The position numbers were made by a program, and so were the translations under genes. The notes below the pieces were generated by a model. It saw only the letters and a program-made list of their open reading frames with translations. It was not told the DNA's origin and did no database searches. A stretch of 39,532 bases of DNA from an uncultured Bacteroidales bacterium (GTDB taxonomy: Bacteria > Bacteroidota > Bacteroidia > Bacteroidales > UBA932), in the NCBI GenBank assembly GCA_934700615.1, contig CAKUXR010000030.1, positions 1-39,532 of the forward strand, in the 5' to 3' direction. Positions 14,768-25,391 of this stretch are shown here, piece after piece. Numbering within the stretch: the first letter of the stretch is position 1; each line of letters begins with the position of its first letter.

Positions 14768-16960
14768 TTATTTTGTTACAAGAATGTTGTCTATGAACCA
14801 GCGTGAGAAGTCTCCGTCAGCAGGTGCGCTGGTGAATGTCACCTTAGTCCCGGAGGTCGCGCCCTTTATATTAAGTTTGAAATTTGTGAACTTGTCTGCA
14901 GCCAATCCGTCCACGGTGACCTCTGTCTTGCCGTCGATGGTACCGCCTCCGACGACTTTCACGACTACTGACGTAAGGTCGCCCTCCTTGTCGGCAGGTT
15001 CTCCGGCTTTCGCATTCGCCCTGTCGGCAGGTGTATGGTAAGACATGGCATCAAATGAGAGGACAAGATCTCCGGCAGTCCCGAACGAAGGGGTCGTAAG
15101 CGAGCCAGGAGTGTTCACATACTTGGCTCTAGCAACAGCCTGTGATTCCACATAGCCAATCTGCGCATATCCACGCCTCTGATGTACATTTTCACCGGTC
15201 AAGCCATTTCTCTGCGCTGCAGTCCAGCCGGCGATGTCACTTCCGCAGAAGTTCATCATTGCAGCCAGCCTGTCGCCCCACAAGTAATCAAGGCCTCCGG
15301 TCAGATTATCGAATGGTTCATAGTATACCGCGCCTGAAGGAACCGATGTCGAAGCAGAGTACTCTCCGAACAAAGCCACGCAGCAGGCAAGTCTGACGTC
15401 AGAGCCAAGTCCTGAAGTTACGCCGTTGTTCACAGAAGTATTTCCCGTAGCCGTCCATCTGAGATACAAGGTCTGCCCGGCAGAGAATTTGATATCAGGA
15501 GAAAGTTTGATATCATAATAGTAATAGAAACCTGAACCGGAGATTGGTTTGTCAATCATAAAGTCTGCACCTGACTTCCACGTTTCCTTATCTGAAGAAT
15601 ACTCAAGTCTCCAGTTTTTCACTGCCGCACCAGTGCCGGCAAGTCCGAATGACACATGGAAAGTGGACGGCAGATCCATCTGGAGAGGCACTGTCAAATA
15701 ATATCCGGAGCCGTCATCACCGGAGAAAGACTTGCCCGGGATATTGTCATGTGCTCCTTCATCAGCCCAATGAGACATACGGAACTGACCTGAACCAGTC
15801 ATTGCAGATGTAGCTTTCGCCTCCATTACAGCACCGATCTTGTCATCCTTGTCTTTGAGATAGAAGTCCGTTCCCAACTTCGCATAACTTCCGTCTTTTA
15901 CCGTACTGTACTTCAGGTCCTTGTTCTTCATGGTCTTGGCATAGAATGACAGGATATAAGGCAACTGCCTGATACCGACCTTGACACCGAAACGCATACC
16001 ATTGAAGAGGACATCGGAAGACAAAGTCGGAGCGAGTTCCGGCACTGCGGCCGCAAAACCGCCGAGGCCACCCACAGGACACGACCCATCTTTTGCCTGG
16101 GTCAATGCCAATGCTGACTCTTCCATAACTTTCAGTCTGACATTGTTTCCATCCTCATCTTCCATCAGAGGACAGTCTCCAAGCATTCCTGAAAGACCGG
16201 CATCAGTTATCTGAAGTGTAGAACTCACATACATTGACTCATATTTTCCGGAAGCGAGAGCCGTATAATCGACAGACAACGGCTTGACCTCGACAGGAGT
16301 GACATCTGTACTGTCTGCTCCGGAAGCTTCCAGGACAAGATAGCCAGCATCATTTCTATAAAGGACGGCATCAGTCAGAGGTACGGACACCTCAACGCCT
16401 GGGGAGTAAGAAGGCATCTCCGGAAGCATCACCGTAATGCCTGACTCAGGAGACGTGAACGAATCCTCGATAGCGATAGAATTCGCAAACCAGTTCTCCG
16501 TATTGACATTGGACACAATGAAGCCGCGCACCGAACCTCCTGTCATCTTGACTTTCTCTCCGTCCTTGCTCATTGACCTGAGTTCGCTGATCGATATGAC
16601 ACCGCCTTCCTTTGCAGAAGCCTGACGGATCACAACTGCGGAAGAGACCGTATTGTCAGAAACAGATACCAGTTTCAGTTCCATCTCGCGGGCTTCCCCG
16701 TCATTAGGCCTGACAGTCAGAACGACGTCAGTATTTCCTGTGCTCTGTTCCGGTGAAGCCGAAACCCAGTCCACAGAAGAGGACAAAATTTTCCATTTGG
16801 TGTTGGATATGACAGAAACCGTATATTCAGCACCTGAAGCAGCCGACACGATAGCATCCTTGTCAACTGAAATCTGCTGCATAGGCATATCCGGACTCTT
16901 GTAGCAACCGGAAAGCATGGCCACAGCAGCCAGCATTGTCAAATATCTTCTAGTTTTCAT
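14768..16960 (-). CDS. BACON / DUF5689 surface lipoprotein
   Basis: A 730-aa lipoprotein (lipobox MLSGC, Cys19). Residues about 30-115 look like a BACON domain (DWVSASPEQ, ending VVIRQA), followed by a DUF5689-type OB-fold region (about 120-330), a beta-rich middle domain with many aromatic residues (about 370-540) and a C-terminal jelly-roll-like domain (FDNLTGGLDYLWGD... WFIDNILVTK). No catalytic motif is seen. Its position right after SusD, overlapping the SusD stop by one base, is that of a SusE/F-like surface glycan-binding protein. The ligand is unknown. Confidence 0.8.
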   Translation of the reverse strand: MKTRRYLTMLAAVAMLSGCYKSPDMPMQQISVDKDAIVSAASGAEYTVSVISNTKWKILSSSVDWVSASPEQSTGNTDVVLTVRPNDGEAREMELKLVSVSDNTVSSAVVIRQASAKEGGVISISELRSMSKDGEKVKMTGGSVRGFIVSNVNTENWFANSIAIEDSFTSPESGITVMLPEMPSYSPGVEVSVPLTDAVLYRNDAGYLVLEASGADSTDVTPVEVKPLSVDYTALASGKYESMYVSSTLQITDAGLSGMLGDCPLMEDEDGNNVRLKVMEESALALTQAKDGSCPVGGLGGFAAAVPELAPTLSSDVLFNGMRFGVKVGIRQLPYILSFYAKTMKNKDLKYSTVKDGSYAKLGTDFYLKDKDDKIGAVMEAKATSAMTGSGQFRMSHWADEGAHDNIPGKSFSGDDGSGYYLTVPLQMDLPSTFHVSFGLAGTGAAVKNWRLEYSSDKETWKSGADFMIDKPISGSGFYYYYDIKLSPDIKFSAGQTLYLRWTATGNTSVNNGVTSGLGSDVRLACCVALFGEYSASTSVPSGAVYYEPFDNLTGGLDYLWGDRLAAMMNFCGSDIAGWTAAQRNGLTGENVHQRRGYAQIGYVESQAVARAKYVNTPGSLTTPSFGTAGDLVLSFDAMSYHTPADRANAKAGEPADKEGDLTSVVVKVVGGGTIDGKTEVTVDGLAADKFTNFKLNIKGATSGTKVTFTSAPADGDFSRWFIDNILVTK

Positions 16961-18723
16961 TACTGTTCATTGTTAAAGTCAAGACCATCATCCCAGCCAG
17001 GGTTCTGTTTTAATTTTCCATGTGTAAGGACAATGTCGTCCGTCGGGACAGGATACAGATAATCCCTATTCTCATTCCACTTTCTAGCTATGTCATAATT
17101 GGCTGTAATATAACCGGAAACTCCGTTTTCTGAGAGATGAAGCTGGTCAATCGAAGCATATACGACTCCATCTTCGGCTGCCGGAGCATTGCCGTCATAA
17201 ATGACGAAGTCCACAGTACCGTTTCCGTCAATGTCATAAGAGCCGGCACCCGGAAAATACATTCCATAGAACGGACGTTCGAAACGCTTGCCTTCCTTCC
17301 ATCTCATGATGTCCCAGTAGCGGAAGCCTTCGCAGAGAAGTTCGACCGTCCTCTCGCGTCTGATTTCAAGAATGACGCCTTTGTTGTCGCCAGTCACATT
17401 ACTGTATCCGGTAACAGAGTCAAGAAGATACGGGTCCGGAGACAAGTTGGCTGCTGCCATATCCAGATGAGGCATCTGGACCCTGTCCCTGAGTTTATTG
17501 ACAGACATGTCGAGATCATTCTGGGTCAACGTCCCGAGTTCAGCCTTGGCCTCGGCATAGTTCAGATAGACCTCGGCGGTACGGAAAAGCGGGATATCAT
17601 TTTCTGATGACTTATATGCATCATACTTGGTGGCACCGACGTATTTGGTAATCTGGTAGCCCGTTACGGTAGCCGCCATATCCGGGGCCAACTGCATTGT
17701 CTTGTCAGTCCTGGTATATCCTGGAGTTCTGATAGACTGAGCCAGTCGCGGATCCCTTCCTGTGCATTCCTGAGCAAACTGCATAGTCTTGTATCCTGCC
17801 TTATCGGTGAATCGTGTCCCGTCTGCCATAAGATACATGTTCACAACATCCTTCATGAGGCCGAGACGTCCCATCGATACAGACGTGTATCGTCCGTTGG
17901 CATCATGGACAAGTCCAAGGGACTGTGAATATGCACGTGACAGGATAATTTCGCTGCGGTCTGATTCCAGAAGGTTGAACAGGTCCCTATACGGCTGCTT
18001 TCCCTGGGCATACAAAACATATCCGGATGTACGGATAAACATTTCTCCAGCCTTTGCCGATTCCTGAAGACATTCCTCCCAGTCGCAAAGTCCATGATAT
18101 TTCCTGAAGGTTCCTTCGAAAAGGAAGATTCTGGATTTAAGCGCAAGGGCTGTCCATTTGGTTACACGATAGACATCCTTTGCCTCGGGAAGATTTGCGA
18201 TAGCGAAGTCTATATCGTCCAAGACCTTGGACATCACATATTTTCTGTCATCACGTGCCTTGTACAGTTCCTGAGAGTCAGCATCCAACGGCTTGTCAAC
18301 CCATGGAACATCCCCATAACGCATCACTTTGTCAAGATAGAACAAGGCTCTGAAGAATCTTGCGATACCCAGATATTCATTTCTTACGGACACGTCCTCA
18401 CACTGCCCGGCATGTTCTATAAAGAAGTTCACATTACGTAGCGCATCCCATTTCCATGTGGAAGCGGTTGACGGAACTGTTCTGTTTCCGATAACTTCAG
18501 AAGGGACATCTATACCGGTTATATAGTCCGCCCTTTCATCATAAACTGAAGCAGCTTCTGGAAGCATTGAATAGAAGTCATTGGTATAAAGACGGCATTC
18601 ATCCTCTGTGCGGAAGAATGTTTCCGGAGTCATCTTGTCTTTCGGGGTTTTCACCAGAAAATCATCGCACCCTGTGGCAAGAATAAGCGAAAGAACCGGC
18701 AATAATAAATATATCTTTTTCAT
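16960..18723 (-). CDS. SusD/RagB-family substrate-binding outer-membrane lipoprotein
   Basis: A 587-aa protein. Signal MKKIYLLLPVLSLILATGC with lipobox Cys, then the SusD N-terminus DDFLVKTPKDKMTPETFF and the TPR-like core (ARFFRALFYLDKVMRYGDVPWV; LALKSRIFLFEG). The C-terminus has ERTVELLCEGFRYWDIMRWKEG, a hallmark of the family. It caps the SusC pore as the substrate lid. A TTG at 18729 could add two residues, but ATG 18723 gives the proper lipoprotein signal. It lies 10 bp after susC. Confidence 0.94.
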   Translation of the reverse strand: MKKIYLLLPVLSLILATGCDDFLVKTPKDKMTPETFFRTEDECRLYTNDFYSMLPEAASVYDERADYITGIDVPSEVIGNRTVPSTASTWKWDALRNVNFFIEHAGQCEDVSVRNEYLGIARFFRALFYLDKVMRYGDVPWVDKPLDADSQELYKARDDRKYVMSKVLDDIDFAIANLPEAKDVYRVTKWTALALKSRIFLFEGTFRKYHGLCDWEECLQESAKAGEMFIRTSGYVLYAQGKQPYRDLFNLLESDRSEIILSRAYSQSLGLVHDANGRYTSVSMGRLGLMKDVVNMYLMADGTRFTDKAGYKTMQFAQECTGRDPRLAQSIRTPGYTRTDKTMQLAPDMAATVTGYQITKYVGATKYDAYKSSENDIPLFRTAEVYLNYAEAKAELGTLTQNDLDMSVNKLRDRVQMPHLDMAAANLSPDPYLLDSVTGYSNVTGDNKGVILEIRRERTVELLCEGFRYWDIMRWKEGKRFERPFYGMYFPGAGSYDIDGNGTVDFVIYDGNAPAAEDGVVYASIDQLHLSENGVSGYITANYDIARKWNENRDYLYPVPTDDIVLTHGKLKQNPGWDDGLDFNNEQ

Positions 18724-18733
18724 ATACAATCAA

Positions 18734-21700
18734 TTAGAAAGTCACAGTAACACCGAAAGAGAATGTTTTATAGAAGGAATATGTATCACCGTTCTTATTG
18801 CTTGCTATAGCCAGAAGCTCAGGATCCACATATTTGTTATGTTTCTTGACAGGACTGGTGTACCATAGATTCTCACCGCTGAAATAGACTCTCAGTTTGG
18901 AGATTTTTGCTTTCATTGTCAGTTTCTCAGGAAGAGTATACCCTAATGTGAGATTCTTCAGACGGAGGTATGCCAGATTCTGGAGATAACGGTCATTAGT
19001 ATAGTACAACGCACCCGGATTCAATGCGGAATATCCGCGAGGACGAGGGAAATAGGCATCCTTGTTATCCTCCGACCAGACATTTGACATGAAGTCCTTG
19101 CCGACAAAAGACACATAAGGCCGGCAGTATGGTCCCCAGAAATGCATATTGTCAGAGCCCGGATACCAGTCCTGATGCCCGATTCCCTGAAAGAACACGG
19201 AGAAGTCAATGCCACGGTAATCAAATCCGCCATGGAATCCGTAGAGGAAACGCGGCTGGCTGTTTCCGATGACAACCCTGTCACCATGATCCTCAAGCGT
19301 CCCCTGTCCGAAGCTCAGTTCGCCGTCTTCATTCAGGTCAAGATATTTTATATCTCCTCCACGGACACCTGTAATTCCTACAGACTCGTAATAGTCTTTG
19401 CAGACTTTGGACATATCCACTTTGGAAGCATATTCTGCCGCCTCCTCATCCGAGCCGAACAGGCCGCCCACACGGAAGCCCCAGATTTCTCCAAGACGCT
19501 TGCCCTTATAAGGTTCACTGATGAGTCCGGACGGATTGTCAGTTCTGGTATATTTGGCCGTATAGTCAGCAATGTTTCCTCCGATATAGTATCCGAACCT
19601 GCGCTTGGCGAGCATGAATGAATCTTTCCATTCAATCTGAAGTTCCCATCCCTTGGTCCGTATGTCATTGGCATTGACCTTAGGCTCAGTTGCGCCATAA
19701 ATGGACGGAAGTTTCTTCCCTTTCGTAAGAATGCCCTTGGTGTCACGGACATACATATCTCCAGTAAATGTAAGTCTGTCCTTCAGAAGTCCAAGGTCGA
19801 GACCGACATTCTTGGAAACGACAGTCTCCCACGTTCCTGAAGATACAGGATCATCCACCGTAGCATGACCTCCGAGGGTAGAGCCGTCAAAGGTATATGA
19901 CATCGTTCCCTTGGTGTTTATATTCTGATAGTAATCGTAGTAACCTATATTCTGATTTCCGAGAGAACCGTAAGAGACACGGAACTTGACATTGTTCACT
20001 ACAGGACGGATCCTGTCCCAGAATCCCTCTTCACTTATGCGCCATGCAGCTGATGCCGACGGGAAGAAGCCCCAGACATTGTTGCCGATAAAGCGCGAAC
20101 TTCCGTCATAACGTCCGTCAATCTCTGCGAGGTACTTGCCCTTGAAATCATATGCCGCGCGGAAGAAGAAACCGGCCAGAGAATACTCGCTGATACCTCC
20201 GGTGAGTTTGCTGACTTCTCCTGTTGCAAGATTGAAGTCAGAGAGGTCTTCAGAAAGGAGATCCTGTCTTACGACATTGAGGTCCTTATAATGACGAGTC
20301 TCATAATTGAAGCCTGCGACGGCAGAAAAATGATGTTTCGAAGACCAAGTATTGTCATATGAAAGATAGGCGTTGGTCACGTAGTTGTTCTGCTCATAGA
20401 CAATATCCGACAACTGGTTCTTGAATGCGCTGGTGGATTCCTGAAGGATTTCCCCGGGATACTCCGAATATTCTACAGAACAATCCCTGAATTCATTACG
20501 CAGATATCCAAATTTATATGAGAAATCAGCATTGAATTTCAGACGTTTGGTAATATCTGCCGTCAATGCCCATGAGGTCGTCAGTTCGAATGTCCTCTTG
20601 CGGCCCCAGTTCTTTCCTTTATGCATCATCGCGCTGTATCCATCCATTATGTAATGGGATGAAGAGTTAGTAAGAACGGTATGGGACACAGCTGTTCCAT
20701 CCGGATTTTCCGGAACAAAGCTGGCAAGCGCATGAAGAATAGGCTTTCTGAAGTTGTTCGCCCCGTAACTGTACGTACCGTTGAATATCTTGGTGTTGTT
20801 CGAGAGTTTCAGCCAAGGGGTTATCTGGACATCGACCTTAGCCCTGGTGTTGAATGATGTATAATCGTCAGGACTCTGTCGCCACACACCATTCTGACGG
20901 TAGAAACGACCGCTGACCATATATGTAACAGTCTTGGAGCCGCCGCGCACAGTGACATTGTAGTCCTGAGTAGGACGGCTCTCGTCATAGACATAATGAT
21001 ACCAGTCGAAGTTTCCGAGATAGACGTATGAAAGACGGCCGTTCCTCATCTCGGTAAGAACCCATGGACGTTCAGGATTCTCGGTCTTGTCGTTCCTGCG
21101 GTCCCAGAGACGCTGATAGTCATACTCCGTATAGCTTGTATAAGGGACACCTCCCTTCGTCTTCATGAACGTGTCCGCAATATATGCAGAATAATAGCCT
21201 CTTGTCTCGAAGTCTGTAGAAACAGTGTTTGCAGAGAATGAGAACCTGCCGTCAAATGTGACAGTCGGCCTCTGCTCCTTCTTTCCGCTCTTGGTAGTCA
21301 CGAGAATCACGCCGAATGCAGCACGGGCGCCATAGATAGCGGCAGATGAAGCATCCTTCAGGACGGAAATAGTCTCGATATCGTTGGAATTTATACGGTC
21401 GAGATATGTTTCCATGCCGTCCACAAGAATAAGCGGAGATCCTCCGTTAGGAGATGTGTTGCCTCGGATATTGAACGAGCTTCCTGCTCCAGGTTGTCCG
21501 GAAGACTGCGTAATGTTAAGGTTCGGGACCATACCTTGGAGAGCCTGTCCGACCGATGCCACAGGCCTGTCTTTCATATCTTCTGCCGACACTGCCGCTA
21601 CAGCTCCGGTAAGGTTCTCCTTTTTCTGGACGCCATAGCCGACAACGACGGCATCTGAAAGCACATTGTCAGATTCTTTCAGGACAATGTCATAAGGCAT

Positions 21701-22264
21701 CTTCTCGTTTCCGGTAAAATGAATGGTCCTCGGTTCGTAGCCGAGATAGTTCACTTCCACATCGGCCGGCCAGGAGAAGCCTGTAATGACGTAGGCTCCA
21801 TTGACATCAGCAATGCTTACATTAGTAGTACCGGAGATACGCACAGACGCGCCGATTAGAGGTTCCCCTGCAGAATCGAGCACCCTGCCCTCCAGACGGG
21901 CATTCCTGGCAGATTGGCTTTTGTCCCCTCCTGGAACTGCCTTTTTATCATCTTTCAACACAGAAACGTGATTGTCTTTGATGATGTACTTGACCTTATC
22001 TCCGGCAAAAATCTGATTAAGGACATCGTTTATGGTACCTCTTGTCACATTGACCGAGATTACCCTGTCCATATCGACTTCACCGGCATTGACGACAATA
22101 GAATAGCCGCCTTCCCTGTGCAGCTGCGCAATAGCCTCACGCACAGAGACTTTCTTCAGGTTCAGCGTAATGCCCTGCGCATACGATGATACGCATACAA
22201 TAGCCGAAACCATAGCCGCAAGGACGTAGCGCCCCAAGCGACTGAATACGTTACCGCTTTTCAT
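18734..22264 (-). CDS. SusC/RagA-family TonB-dependent transporter with STN signalling domain
   Basis: A 1176-aa outer-membrane transporter. Order: signal peptide (1-30, ending SSYAQ), STN domain (about 31-105, KVSVREAIAQLHREGGYSI...), carboxypeptidase-regulatory-like domain (about 122-205), plug starting at DAVVVGYGVQKKENLTGAV, and a 22-strand-type barrel ending in FSFGVTVTF. The STN domain marks it as a signalling receptor: it should contact FecR (22287-23192), which controls the ECF sigma at 25392. It pairs with SusD for energised uptake of an oligosaccharide. Confidence 0.95.
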   Translation of the reverse strand: MKSGNVFSRLGRYVLAAMVSAIVCVSSYAQGITLNLKKVSVREAIAQLHREGGYSIVVNAGEVDMDRVISVNVTRGTINDVLNQIFAGDKVKYIIKDNHVSVLKDDKKAVPGGDKSQSARNARLEGRVLDSAGEPLIGASVRISGTTNVSIADVNGAYVITGFSWPADVEVNYLGYEPRTIHFTGNEKMPYDIVLKESDNVLSDAVVVGYGVQKKENLTGAVAAVSAEDMKDRPVASVGQALQGMVPNLNITQSSGQPGAGSSFNIRGNTSPNGGSPLILVDGMETYLDRINSNDIETISVLKDASSAAIYGARAAFGVILVTTKSGKKEQRPTVTFDGRFSFSANTVSTDFETRGYYSAYIADTFMKTKGGVPYTSYTEYDYQRLWDRRNDKTENPERPWVLTEMRNGRLSYVYLGNFDWYHYVYDESRPTQDYNVTVRGGSKTVTYMVSGRFYRQNGVWRQSPDDYTSFNTRAKVDVQITPWLKLSNNTKIFNGTYSYGANNFRKPILHALASFVPENPDGTAVSHTVLTNSSSHYIMDGYSAMMHKGKNWGRKRTFELTTSWALTADITKRLKFNADFSYKFGYLRNEFRDCSVEYSEYPGEILQESTSAFKNQLSDIVYEQNNYVTNAYLSYDNTWSSKHHFSAVAGFNYETRHYKDLNVVRQDLLSEDLSDFNLATGEVSKLTGGISEYSLAGFFFRAAYDFKGKYLAEIDGRYDGSSRFIGNNVWGFFPSASAAWRISEEGFWDRIRPVVNNVKFRVSYGSLGNQNIGYYDYYQNINTKGTMSYTFDGSTLGGHATVDDPVSSGTWETVVSKNVGLDLGLLKDRLTFTGDMYVRDTKGILTKGKKLPSIYGATEPKVNANDIRTKGWELQIEWKDSFMLAKRRFGYYIGGNIADYTAKYTRTDNPSGLISEPYKGKRLGEIWGFRVGGLFGSDEEAAEYASKVDMSKVCKDYYESVGITGVRGGDIKYLDLNEDGELSFGQGTLEDHGDRVVIGNSQPRFLYGFHGGFDYRGIDFSVFFQGIGHQDWYPGSDNMHFWGPYCRPYVSFVGKDFMSNVWSEDNKDAYFPRPRGYSALNPGALYYTNDRYLQNLAYLRLKNLTLGYTLPEKLTMKAKISKLRVYFSGENLWYTSPVKKHNKYVDPELLAIASNKNGDTYSFYKTFSFGVTVTF

Positions 22265-22286
22265 TGGAAAAAATTATGTTGGTTAT

Positions 22287-23192
22287 TTATCGCGAGAAGA
22301 TATAAAGAACGTTATTCCTTTTGGTTATTCTCATGGATCCGTCCGCATTCAGGGATGCAAGAATGTCGTCAAGCCCCTCACCTTCGGAAAACCAGGCATC
22401 GAAGCGCCTTCCTGAAAGATTCCGGTCCGCAATTACAACATTGCGGTTAAAGATTCTGTTCAGATCCGCCACGATATCGTCAAGCCGCTGGTTCATGAAG
22501 TGCAGGGACCCGGCGGTGCTCATCTGGCTTATAAACTCAGGGGAGAAGCGTCTTCTGGCCACATTTCCCGTATGTCCGTCATACTGAAGGACATCCCCCG
22601 GAATCATCGAATATGTCACAGATGTGCTGCCGGATGAGACAAGCATCTCCACCGAACCTTCCGCAAGTGCGATTTCCGAACTTTTCGACGAACTGTATGC
22701 CCTGAAATCGAACTTTGTTCCAAGCACCTTTACAGAAACTTGGCCGGAGGTGATGACAAATGGCCTATGTGGATTTTTGGAAACCTCGGCAAACACTTCT
22801 CCGTCCAGGAATATTTGGCGGCGATCCGACTTGAACTCAGAAGGATATGTGATACGGCTCCCGGCCTTAAGAAGCAGGCGAGTTCCGTCTGACAGCACTA
22901 TATCACGATGCTGTCCCTCCGGAACCGTAACTTCCGACCAGTACACCTTCCTTTCCGCAGCCGACTCATAAGCAATTCCACCGAAGAAAAGACCGGCCGC
23001 ACATGCTGCGGCAGCCACAACTGCGGAAACTTTCAGAGCCACCTTGCGAATCGTATTCCTCTGTCTTCTGAAACCAAGTCTGGAGGCCACCGCCGCATAA
23101 GCACGGCGGGCCTCCCCTGACTCGTCTTCGGAATCAAGAGAATCAAAGATGTCCTCAAGCTGGGAATCTGTATATTCTTCTATATTCTTCAT
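22287..23192 (-). CDS. FecR-family anti-sigma factor
   Basis: A 301-aa single-pass inner-membrane regulator. A short cytoplasmic N-terminus (EEYTDSQLEDIFDSL) is followed by a membrane helix (about 48-70), a FecR domain (VTVPEGQHRDIVLSDGTRLLLKAGSRITYP...) and a DUF4974 C-terminal domain (LHFMNQRLDDIVADLNRIFN...). It would hold the sigma at 25392 until the SusC STN domain signals. ATG 23192 is chosen over the TTG one codon earlier. It lies 8 bp after the GH3 stop and 22 bp before susC. Confidence 0.93.
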   Translation of the reverse strand: MKNIEEYTDSQLEDIFDSLDSEDESGEARRAYAAVASRLGFRRQRNTIRKVALKVSAVVAAAACAAGLFFGGIAYESAAERKVYWSEVTVPEGQHRDIVLSDGTRLLLKAGSRITYPSEFKSDRRQIFLDGEVFAEVSKNPHRPFVITSGQVSVKVLGTKFDFRAYSSSKSSEIALAEGSVEMLVSSGSTSVTYSMIPGDVLQYDGHTGNVARRRFSPEFISQMSTAGSLHFMNQRLDDIVADLNRIFNRNVVIADRNLSGRRFDAWFSEGEGLDDILASLNADGSMRITKRNNVLYIFSR

Positions 23193-23200
23193 CAATTACT

Positions 23201-25261
23201 TTATCTGGTCACTTCCGTATTGAGACGTATATCCCCGACAGAAGCGCCGACCATTATGCTGAACTTTCCTGCATTGACACGAAAATCATGTATATCGACA
23301 TCATAGAACGCGAATGCCTCTTTCCCGAGATGCACAGTCACAGACTTGCTCTCGCCTTTATCGAGCTGTACCCGCACATAACCTTTCAGTTCCTTGACAG
23401 GTCTCGGCACTGAAGGACAAAGTTCGCCGACATATACCTGAGCCACCTCTGCAGCAGCCATCTTTCCATTATTTGTCAATGTAAATTTCACATCAATACC
23501 GTCTCCTGACGGCACTACAGCCAGATCACTATACTCAAAATCTCCGTACGTAAGTCCATATCCGAATGGATACAGAGGCTTGGTACCGAGTCTGTCATAT
23601 CCCCTGTAACCCATGAACACGCCTTCATTGTAGGTCACATATCTGTTTGTGAACCCGCGTTTGTTCTCGGCTTTCTCCTTGGTATAATAACTGTCGTGTA
23701 CAGGATTATCCTCCCAACATGCCTCAATGCTCATCGGGAGCCTTCCGGATGGCGAGAACTCACCTGCAAGCATCCTTGCGAGAGCCAGACCGCCTTCCTG
23801 TCCCGGATACCATCCCATGATGATGGCCTTCACATCATCTTTCCACGCGGACATATCGAAACCGCCGCCGGAATATATCACGACAATGACATTGCTGTTA
23901 TGGGCAGCCGCGAACTTTATCATGGCATCCTGACCTTCAGGCAATGTGAATGTCCTGTCATGGTTTTCTTTTTCCGTCTCCGTATCGAAACCTGCACAGA
24001 TGACTACTGACGATGCCGACTCCAGAGCCTTCACATTTTCAGGAGTATTATAGTCCAAATTAGCAGCAGGTTCTATGAGCTGCACAGGATAGTTCTTTCC
24101 GAGTTGTCCAAGTCCTGCATACAAAGAGATGGAATAGAGAGGATCCACCTTTCCGCTTCCTCCGCCACAAGGGATGCGGTCCGCATTAGGTCCCATAACG
24201 ACTATGCGGTTCTTACGTCCCGCCTTCAACGGAAGCGCGCCATCATTCTTCAACATCACAGCAGACTCGCATGCCATCTTGTATGCCACTTCGCGCGAAT
24301 ATGCATTGTCTTCAGAAATGGACTTGTCCAACTGAGGCCGGTCAAGGAATCCGAATGCGATGAGTGTCTGCAGAATATGCTGCACCTTCTCATCGATTTC
24401 AGATTCGCGGATAACGCCACTGTCAATCAGAGGTCTTATAAGGTCATACTTGAAATAGAACGCTCTTGGCATCTCAAGGTCAAGACCTCCTTTCACAATT
24501 CCGAGAGTAGAATATGTGGAAGTCCAGTCTGACATTACAAATCCGTCAAAGCCCCACTTCTCACGCAGATTGTCCTTCATAAGAAAGCCGCTTTCAGAAG
24601 CATGGACATTATTCACAAGATTATAGCTGGTCATGACTGAGCCGACTTTCGCCTCTTCGACAGCCGCACGGAACGCGGGGAAATAGATTTCGTTCATGGT
24701 GCGCTCGTCGGCGTTGGTGCTGACATGATGACGGTCATACTCCTGATTGTTGAGCGCAAAGTGCTTTATGGTCGCCATAACGCCCTGAGACTGTACGCCT
24801 TCGATATAGTTGACAGCTGTCCTGGAAGCAAGATACGGGTCCTCACCCATATACTCGAAATTACGTCCGCAGAGCGGGCTACGGTAGATGTTCACACCAG
24901 GGCCCAGCAGGATATGCACACCCCTTGCCCTGGAGTCCTGCCCGAGAGCGACACCCATCTCATAGGCCAGAGACTGATCCCACGATGCCGCTGCAGCTAC
25001 ACCACATGCGAACAATGTGCTTTTAGTGTTGTTTCGGACGCCCTGAGGTCCGTCCGCCATGCGGATTTCCGGAATTCCCAGCCTTTCAACAGGTCTGATG
25101 TAGAACCCGTCGCGATATCCCGCGATATATTCCACCTTCTCCTGAAGAGTCATCTGGTCTACCAGAGATTTAGCCCTGTCTTTACATGCTTGAGTGATTT
25201 CCTGCGCGCCGGCAAGAGTCACTGAGAGAACAAGAGCTACTGAGATAACGACTTTCTTCAT
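23201..25261 (-). CDS. Glycoside hydrolase family 3 enzyme (beta-glucosidase/xylosidase type)
   Basis: A 686-aa exported enzyme with signal MKKVVISVALVLSVTLAGA. The N-terminal TIM barrel shows GPGVNIYRSPLCGRNFEYMGEDP and the nucleophile Asp245 in GFVMSDW. The C-terminal alpha/beta sandwich and a fibronectin-III-like domain (YPFGYGLTYGDFEYSD onward) complete the usual GH3 order. The upstream extension to 25345 has no signal character, so ATG 25261 is used. It stands between the sigma gene and its anti-sigma gene, 8 bp before FecR, and releases beta-linked terminal sugars; the exact substrate cannot be read from sequence. Confidence 0.93.
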   Translation of the reverse strand: MKKVVISVALVLSVTLAGAQEITQACKDRAKSLVDQMTLQEKVEYIAGYRDGFYIRPVERLGIPEIRMADGPQGVRNNTKSTLFACGVAAAASWDQSLAYEMGVALGQDSRARGVHILLGPGVNIYRSPLCGRNFEYMGEDPYLASRTAVNYIEGVQSQGVMATIKHFALNNQEYDRHHVSTNADERTMNEIYFPAFRAAVEEAKVGSVMTSYNLVNNVHASESGFLMKDNLREKWGFDGFVMSDWTSTYSTLGIVKGGLDLEMPRAFYFKYDLIRPLIDSGVIRESEIDEKVQHILQTLIAFGFLDRPQLDKSISEDNAYSREVAYKMACESAVMLKNDGALPLKAGRKNRIVVMGPNADRIPCGGGSGKVDPLYSISLYAGLGQLGKNYPVQLIEPAANLDYNTPENVKALESASSVVICAGFDTETEKENHDRTFTLPEGQDAMIKFAAAHNSNVIVVIYSGGGFDMSAWKDDVKAIIMGWYPGQEGGLALARMLAGEFSPSGRLPMSIEACWEDNPVHDSYYTKEKAENKRGFTNRYVTYNEGVFMGYRGYDRLGTKPLYPFGYGLTYGDFEYSDLAVVPSGDGIDVKFTLTNNGKMAAAEVAQVYVGELCPSVPRPVKELKGYVRVQLDKGESKSVTVHLGKEAFAFYDVDIHDFRVNAGKFSIMVGASVGDIRLNTEVTR

Positions 25262-25391
25262 TTCTCTAAAATTATTAATACTATGGTTTATCTGTGACTG
25301 GTTATCAGTCATACACACATAGTACAATGTTTTCAGACCGGACACGTAACGATTTCCCAGTTTTTTATAAAATTTTTCATCTTTATCTGTG

